NCBI RefSeq assembly: GCF_001633105.1
Contig: NZ_LUKZ01000009.1
Span: 681,423 to 745,422 of the forward strand
From: Acidovorax sp. GW101-3H11
GTDB lineage: Bacteria > Pseudomonadota > Gammaproteobacteria > Burkholderiales > Burkholderiaceae_C
Direction of reading: 5' to 3'
DNA length: 64,000 nt
The position numbers and the translations under genes were made by a program. Shown piece by piece: positions 59,802 to 64,000 of this stretch. Position 1 is the first letter of the stretch. Each line of letters begins with the position of its first letter. Below the pieces are notes generated by a model, which did no database searches, had not been told where the DNA came from, and saw only the letters and a program-made list of their open reading frames with translations.

Positions 59802-60563
59802 ATGGATTTCACTGCCTGGAACTGGGCGTCCAGCTTTCGATTGCATGAGGCGGCGTGTTTGATTGCCGGCGTTATGCCAATTTCAAAACGGCACCCAATA
59901 AGTGAGGAATTGCCGCCTCAAGCGAGGCCTATTCTCATAAAACTTGCCGGGGCTTACTACGAGTGGTTTTTCCAGAAAAAGAACCCCGAACGCCCCAAGA
60001 GTATTGTTTTGGAGGGTATCTTGAATGAAGATGGCTCTCTGCCGCCATTCCCCGCCCTCGCAGACGTAGCAGGCGAAGTCGTCAGCCGCGGTGACCTCCA
60101 CAGATTCCTCACCTTGATGGCCGAATGTGGACTCAAGTCTTGCTATGACTTCGGTCCTGTTGGCAAGGCCGACCCACCACATGAGATAGGCCATCAGACC
60201 CAGGCCGCAGCGACCGCGCCAGAGGTGGCCGAGAGCGCCAGCAGCGAGCCGAGCAATGGCCTTGCAACAGCACAGATTGCAGTGATTTTCGATGGATTGC
60301 CATACACCGCTGAAAACTGGCCGAGGCGACTGAGTGGCACAAAGTGGCTACAGCCTGCTCGGGTGGCATTAGGCGCTGCTGGTGGAGCAACAAGTCTTTG
60401 GTGCCCGGCAACACTGGCGCGACTGATACACGACAGGGGAAGCGGCCCAGCGAGGCAAAGTACGCTTGAAACGTTGAACAAGCGATTCAAAAGCAACCCG
60501 GTATTAGAGCCCTGGCGTGCTGCTTGGAATGAGCATTACGAGATGTTCAACGATGCCAAGTGA
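59802..60563 (+). CDS. Hypothetical protein of the integrative element
   Basis: 253 aa; ATG 59802 follows GGGAGG by 7 nt (ATG 59796 is also in frame). It begins MDFTAWNWASSFRLHEAACLIAG and contains RPILIKLAGAYYEWFFQKKN; the second half (WLQPARVALGAAGGATSLWC, LIHDRGSGPARQSTLETLNK) resembles proteins often seen beside integrases in betaproteobacterial islands. No signal or membrane segment. Lower GC than the chromosome part. Function unknown. Confidence 0.75.
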   Translation: MDFTAWNWASSFRLHEAACLIAGVMPISKRHPISEELPPQARPILIKLAGAYYEWFFQKKNPERPKSIVLEGILNEDGSLPPFPALADVAGEVVSRGDLHRFLTLMAECGLKSCYDFGPVGKADPPHEIGHQTQAAATAPEVAESASSEPSNGLATAQIAVIFDGLPYTAENWPRRLSGTKWLQPARVALGAAGGATSLWCPATLARLIHDRGSGPARQSTLETLNKRFKSNPVLEPWRAAWNEHYEMFNDAK

Positions 60564-60639
60564 AGCCGTTGAATTTCCGGGAATTAATTCCGCGTTTTGC
60601 CACCGCAATCCACATAACCGCTTGATTTCAAAAGGCATT

Positions 60640-60678
60640 CAAATTCCGGGGTGACAGCGCGCAAACCCCGGAAATTTG
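60640..60678. promoter_or_regulatory. Long inverted repeat upstream of the small-gene operon
   Basis: caaattccggggt (60640-60652) and accccggaaatttg (60665-60678) form 12-13-bp arms with one bulge, about 72 nt before the excisionase-like gene. A related half, gaatttccgggaattaattcc, lies at 60567-60588. It could be an operator for an element-borne regulator. Confidence 0.55.
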
Positions 60679-60749
60679 CAATTCGCTCATTCCTAGCCCG
60701 GACGCCATGCACAACGCAAGGCCCGCGATGCTGGAATGGAAAGCGAACC

Positions 60750-61004
60750 ATGCAAGCAATCCAACACAGCGCCGACACCCGCCGCGCTGCCACTGAGCCC
60801 CAACAGTTCCCTCCGCTGGAACTGGTCAACCGCCCCACGGTGCCGACCGAACAGGCTGCGTACTACCTGAACCGCCGCCCGCAGACTTTGCGCGGCTGGG
60901 CTTGCGCCGAAACTTTTGATGCTGGTCTGCGCCCCGTGCGCATCAATGGCCGTCTTGCCTGGCCGGTGGCTGGCATACGCGCTGCGCTGGGGGTGGCAGT
61001 ATGA
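60750..61004 (+). CDS. Small excisionase/HTH-like DNA-binding protein
   Basis: The protein is 84 aa from ATG 60750. PTEQAAYYLNRRPQTLRGWA is a winged-helix/excisionase-like helix-turn-helix with the typical 'AA-YL-R-P-TLR-W' spacing; LRPVRINGRLAWPVAGIRAAL follows as the wing. It heads a chain of genes overlapping by ATGA. It could act in element excision or as a regulator of the chain. Confidence 0.75.
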   Translation: MQAIQHSADTRRAATEPQQFPPLELVNRPTVPTEQAAYYLNRRPQTLRGWACAETFDAGLRPVRINGRLAWPVAGIRAALGVAV

Positions 61005-61180
61005 GCACCGCCACCATCTACGCCCACCCGGACGGGCACGAAATCACGGTTGGCTATGGCCTGCTGACCGCCTGCACCAGCGATGGCACCGCCGTTTCCC
61101 TGCCCATCGGGCCTGACGGCCTGCGCGATGTGGCTGCAAAGCTGCTGGCGCTGGCCGCTGAAGTGGAGGTGCAATCATGA
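61001..61180 (+). CDS. 59-aa hypothetical protein
   Basis: It overlaps the preceding stop by ATGA (61001-61004). Translation MSTATIYAHPDGHEITVGYG then LLTACTSDGTAVSLPIGPDG and LRDVAAKLLALAAEVEVQS. It has a beta-then-helix look and coding-like composition. No family recognised. Confidence 0.6.
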   Translation: MSTATIYAHPDGHEITVGYGLLTACTSDGTAVSLPIGPDGLRDVAAKLLALAAEVEVQS

Positions 61181-61263
61181 CCGCCGCCGTCAATCACCTG
61201 CTGCTGGCACTGTGGTGCGCCGCCCCGTCCCGCTGGTTTCGCAAGGTGGAGGGCTGCAAATGA
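61177..61263 (+). CDS. 28-aa mini-ORF
   Basis: Overlaps both neighbours by ATGA (61177-61180 and 61260-61263). It encodes MTAAVNHLLLALWCAAPSR then WFRKVEGCK. The double overlap suggests it is translated to pass ribosomes along the chain; a function of the peptide itself is doubtful. Confidence 0.45.
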   Translation: MTAAVNHLLLALWCAAPSRWFRKVEGCK

Positions 61264-61592
61264 AAACGCCCGAGCCTTCCAAAGAAAACCCGAGCGCCCC
61301 GAACAGCGCGAAGTTTACCGGCACAGACAACCCACGTCACTTGCGTGCAATCACCGCTTTGTTGCGCCGTCCCCTGCCACGCGAAAACTTAGACACCGTA
61401 GCGGGTTGCAGCAATGGCCCGGAACTGGTGGCAGAGCTTCGCCGCCGTGGGCTTGAGGTGCCATGCAAGCGAATCAACTTTGTTGACCGTGATGGATTCA
61501 TTTGCCGTCCTGGCGTGTACTTCCTGACCCTAGCCGACCGCCGCAAGCTCCACCAATGGCAGGCCCGGCGCATGAATGGGGGTGAAGCATGA
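61260..61592 (+). CDS. Winged-helix-like hypothetical protein of the element
   Basis: The protein is 110 aa from ATG 61260 (ATGA overlap). After a polar 25-residue start comes HLRAITALLRRPLPRENLDT, VAGCSNGPELVAELRRRGLE, VPCKRINFVDRDGFICRPGV and YFLTLADRRKLHQW, a layout seen in small wHTH proteins of phage islands. DNA binding is inferred. Confidence 0.65.
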   Translation: MKTPEPSKENPSAPNSAKFTGTDNPRHLRAITALLRRPLPRENLDTVAGCSNGPELVAELRRRGLEVPCKRINFVDRDGFICRPGVYFLTLADRRKLHQWQARRMNGGEA

Positions 61593-61897
61593 GTGCACCA
61601 ATGCACCCGACCATGCAGCAACTGGCCGACAGTACAGGCGTGTCGCGCCGCCTGTTGTTCCAAGCTGCCGCCGTTCACCGTTATGGCTGTGCCGAGCTGG
61701 TCAAGGCTGCTCATGACGGAGTGCTCGCAATGAAGCATTGCGAGACATTGGCAAAGGCACTGCCGCACGATGCACAGCGCGAGTTACTGGCCGAGCTGCC
61801 GACCATGACACCGCGCCACCGTCACGACCTGTTGGCAATCATCAAGGGCGACTTGACGTATCGCACCCGCACGGCACGCGAAAAGGTGGGGCCCTGA
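61589..61897 (+). CDS. ParB-HTH-like hypothetical protein
   Basis: The protein is 102 aa, overlapping the previous gene by ATGA (61589-61592). TMQQLADSTGVSRRLLFQAAAV, AELVKAAHDGVLAMKHCETL and AKALPHDAQRELLAELP resemble the helix-turn-helix part of ParB/KorB proteins without the N-terminal nuclease domain. It ends 1 nt before the relaxase gene, so it may regulate mobilization. Confidence 0.65.
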   Translation: MSAPMHPTMQQLADSTGVSRRLLFQAAAVHRYGCAELVKAAHDGVLAMKHCETLAKALPHDAQRELLAELPTMTPRHRHDLLAIIKGDLTYRTRTAREKVGP

Positions 61898-61898
61898 C

Positions 61899-63128
61899 AT
61901 GGCCGGTGATGTTGCCTACTTTGCGGCAAAGACCATCGGCATGAGCAAGGTCAACGGGCGCAAGCCCTGCGACCTGCTGACCGCCGCCCGCCACAACCTG
62001 CGCGAGATTCAGGCCGAGATGGGCAGTGTGGGCCGGATTGACCCAGGCCGCAGCGCCACCAATGCCATCTTGGCCGGGCCCACCGATGCCGCCCAGGTGC
62101 AGGCCCTGGCCGTGTCTTTGCTGGCTGCTGCTGGGCTCAATCCTGACACCATGCGCCGTGACCACGTTCAGGCACTGGAGTTTGTTTTCAGCCTGCCGCC
62201 ATCGTCCGGGGTTGACCCTGCCGCCTACTTTGACCGCTGCCTTGCCTGGCTGACGGGGGCTCTACCGATGCCGCTGCTGTCTGCCGTGAGCCATGCCGAC
62301 GAGCATGCGCCGCACCTTCACATTCTGCTGCTGCCGCTGGCTGATGGCGTGTATGCGGGAGGCAAACCCGTGGAGCGCCCCAAGCTGCTGCAACTGCGCG
62401 AGAGCTTTTTCAACGTGGTGGCCGGGCCTGCCGGATTGCAGCGCGAGTCGGCCAAGCTGCGCGGACAGGCCAAACGCTGGGCAGTTACCGCCGTCATGGC
62501 CCGCTGTGAGGCGATGGGGCTCCCTGCCGTCAATGGCCCGCTGTGGCCGGTGCTGGTGGCTGCCATCGAGCGCGACCCGACCGCCGCCGTGCGTGCGCTT
62601 GGGATTGAACTGAGCGCCCAAAAAGACCGCCAAACCCAGGCCGAGCCAAACCCTATAGGGATTGAAGGAACCACGATGAGCAGCAAAGCAAACCCTATAG
62701 GGATTGAAAAACAGGGTGAAAAAATCCAATCCCTATCCTGTGTAGGGATTGACTCAAAAACCACCCTCAAAACCGCCCCCGCATCCCGCCCAGGCCGAGC
62801 ACCAGCGATGCCAGAACCGGCCCACAAAGACAGTTCGGGCGCTGGTGCTGATGGCATCGGGAAGCGCAACGTCATCGAATCGCTGGACGAGCTTTGGCAG
62901 CGTGTCGGCATCCGTGCGATGGCTCTGCCGAAGATTGGCCGTGCTGGTGCTGTGCGGGTCGGCAAGACCGCCGCCGGACGCCACCACCGCTTGAGCGTGG
63001 CGCGGGCCGCCCAGGAGGCCGCAACCACCCGGCACGCCATCAAGCCCTTGCCCGTGCTGGCCGACCCAGACGACGACCGGCATGTTGACCGCAGCGAAGC
63101 CCAAGACCTGCACGCTTGGAACGACTGA
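61899..63128 (+). CDS. MobV (Mob/Pre) family relaxase-like protein
   Basis: The protein is 409 aa. Two hallmarks of MobV relaxases are present. Motif I is AARHNLREIQAE with H32-N33, followed by RIDPGRSATNAIL. The metal-binding three-His motif HADEHAPHLH (132-141) matches HxDExxPHxH. The C-terminal half is low-complexity and contains a duplicated NPIGIE coded by a palindromic 20-bp repeat. Relaxases nick oriT to start conjugative transfer; no type IV secretion gene is seen, so the element is probably mobilizable by another system. It is shorter than plasmid MobV proteins. Confidence 0.8.
   Translation: MAGDVAYFAAKTIGMSKVNGRKPCDLLTAARHNLREIQAEMGSVGRIDPGRSATNAILAGPTDAAQVQALAVSLLAAAGLNPDTMRRDHVQALEFVFSLPPSSGVDPAAYFDRCLAWLTGALPMPLLSAVSHADEHAPHLHILLLPLADGVYAGGKPVERPKLLQLRESFFNVVAGPAGLQRESAKLRGQAKRWAVTAVMARCEAMGLPAVNGPLWPVLVAAIERDPTAAVRALGIELSAQKDRQTQAEPNPIGIEGTTMSSKANPIGIEKQGEKIQSLSCVGIDSKTTLKTAPASRPGRAPAMPEPAHKDSSGAGADGIGKRNVIESLDELWQRVGIRAMALPKIGRAGAVRVGKTAAGRHHRLSVARAAQEAATTRHAIKPLPVLADPDDDRHVDRSEAQDLHAWND
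62647..62753. repeat. Palindromic repeats inside the relaxase gene
   Basis: The 20-bp caaaccctatagggattgaa occurs identically at 62647-62666 and 62689-62708. A third, relaxed copy caatccctat-n7-tagggattga lies at 62728-62752. Each holds the palindrome ccctataggg or tccctat..tagggat. Confidence 0.9.
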
Positions 63129-63135
63129 CACCACC

Positions 63136-63585
63136 ATGACCACCAAACTGACCCACCACCACTTGTGCGCGGAGCAGGTCAATGACGACCACGGAACAGC
63201 CATCCTCCTGACCCAGCAAGACGGGATTGAAGAACCGCATTCGATTCTGGTTCACCCGTTCCAGCTTCGCGCAGTCTGCGAACGGTTCGGCATCATCGCC
63301 AGCGACACCCGTGCGGCAAAGACCATCGCCACATTGCAGCGCCGCATGGTGGGACTGCGCGACCGTATCGACAACTTGGCCGACTGGATGGCAAATCACA
63401 GCGACCACGCGCACGCCGACCTGAGTTATGAAACGACCCAGCTACGGGCGCTGCAAGACCTGGCGGGCGAGTGGTGCGCGGACTTCGAGGAAGGCTTACC
63501 CGAAGGCTTTGGCGAAGGCCCGCAACAACAGACCACGCCGCCCGAGTGCACCAGTGCACCTGCCGCCCAGGCTTCATTGCTTTGA
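63136..63585 (+). CDS. Hypothetical protein of the element
   Basis: 149 aa from ATG 63136, 8 nt after the relaxase stop. The sequence TKLTHHHLCAEQVNDDHGTA, ILVHPFQLRAVCERFGIIAS, ATLQRRMVGLRDRIDNLADW has a central helical pair and a polar end rich in Pro/Gln. No signal or membrane segment; family not recognised. Probably co-transcribed with the relaxase gene. Confidence 0.7.
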   Translation: MTTKLTHHHLCAEQVNDDHGTAILLTQQDGIEEPHSILVHPFQLRAVCERFGIIASDTRAAKTIATLQRRMVGLRDRIDNLADWMANHSDHAHADLSYETTQLRALQDLAGEWCADFEEGLPEGFGEGPQQQTTPPECTSAPAAQASLL

Positions 63586-63595
63586 GAGGCTGGAC

Positions 63596-63736
63596 ATGAC
63601 CGATGCAGAACGACGCCGCATATGGCGCAGCTACGTGGACGCCTACTTTCGTGCGCAAGGGGCTTGGGAGGCCGCAGGAAGGCCCTTTCCGCGCCCGCCA
63701 ATGCCTACCCAGCCGGAAGCCTTGCAGGGGCTCTAG
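63596..63736 (+). CDS. 46-aa hypothetical protein
   Basis: Begins MTDAERRRIWRSYVDAYFRA, ends in a Pro-rich stretch PFPRPPMPTQPEALQGL. It lies 10 nt after the preceding stop with GAGAGG in front. Small conserved-looking proteins of this kind are frequent in mobile elements. Function unknown. Confidence 0.55.
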   Translation: MTDAERRRIWRSYVDAYFRAQGAWEAAGRPFPRPPMPTQPEALQGL

Positions 63737-64000
63737 TGCGTGGCTGCGACAGCACCTCAGAAAACCTCATATTGCCGAGCGTTTGGACCTGTCAAAACCC
63801 CACATTCCACCTTGTCAGCAAAAAGTTAGCACGCGCGGATGGTGTGGTCGTCAGTCACGACCGCACCAAAGTTGTCTGGTGCTGTGTGACGAAGGCGCAA
63901 AAAAAGCGCAACGATGGCAGCAGCCCTGAGTTTTCAGAACAATACGCGCGCGCGTGAGGCTGCTTGCTCAGGGACCAGTACGCACACGCGCGCGAGGCTG
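63737..64000. other. Non-coding end region with CG-alternating direct repeats
   Basis: I find no convincing gene. Near the edge acgcgcgcgcgtgaggctg (63942-63960) is followed 22 nt later by acacgcgcgcgaggctg (63984-64000), a direct repeat with long CG alternation. It could be part of an origin of transfer or a regulatory site for the relaxase operon, but this is only suggested by location. Confidence 0.4.

Noticed and set aside
63622-63957. 111-codon open frame at the right end
   Set aside because: It overlaps the better-supported 46-aa gene in another frame and has no ribosome binding site or coherent composition.

Overview
The window looks like chromosome of a GC-rich betaproteobacterium of the family Comamonadaceae, most likely Acidovorax or a close relative. 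The grounds are codon and base composition, the gene neighbourhoods (odhA-odhB-lpd-zapE, clpS-clpA, dnaE next to bamD) and the style of the dispersed intergenic repeats. This is inference; no database was searched.

Layout. 1-5.1 kb holds the 5' end of a yebC gene, a HerA-like ATPase, a Gly-rich membrane protein, a dienoyl-CoA isomerase-like crotonase and a PLP threonine/hydroxyaspartate ammonia-lyase. 5.2-15.4 kb is a nucleobase and nucleoside salvage region: upp, a BMP-type binding protein, a lipoprotein nucleosidase, an ABC ATPase with two permeases, an AraC-type regulator and a cytosine deaminase. 15.5-17.6 kb has a DUF1569-like Tat protein and a diguanylate cyclase. 17.7-20.6 kb (minus strand) is a tightly coupled four-gene J-domain operon whose other three products I cannot name. 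A second YebC paralogue, an SpmA-SpmB fusion and a GAF-PAS-GGDEF-EAL protein follow. 25.6-27.9 kb (minus) is a probable Fur-controlled orfX-like/sodA/ZIP transporter operon. 28.3-35.1 kb has a pYEATS-like membrane protein, a Ser/Thr kinase fused to a cyclic-nucleotide-binding domain, a Cys/Met PLP enzyme, exonuclease I and an MltB-type transglycosylase. 35.4-53.7 kb is core: clpA, clpS, dnaE, bamD, a DinG/YoaA-type helicase, a PP2C phosphatase, zapE, lpd, odhB and odhA. An AI-2E family transporter follows.

The right end is accessory. 55.0-57.3 kb holds a frameshifted IS1182-type transposase remnant, an orphan membrane protein and a decayed phage tail sheath gene. At 57.5 kb there is a displaced 3' half of a tRNA-Lys gene with its terminator. 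I read this as one attachment end of an integrative element that runs off the right edge. The element carries a tyrosine recombinase, hicAB, an excisionase-like gene, a chain of tiny genes overlapping by ATGA, and a MobV-type relaxase, so it is probably mobilizable.

Running through the chromosomal part are several palindromic repeat families: an eight-copy AT/GC mosaic repeat, three copies of a CTTCGACAGGCTCAG-type palindrome, two very large near-perfect palindromes, tandem C/G-rich palindromes, and an 8-bp VNTR. One repeat copy sits inside the ABC transporter operon.
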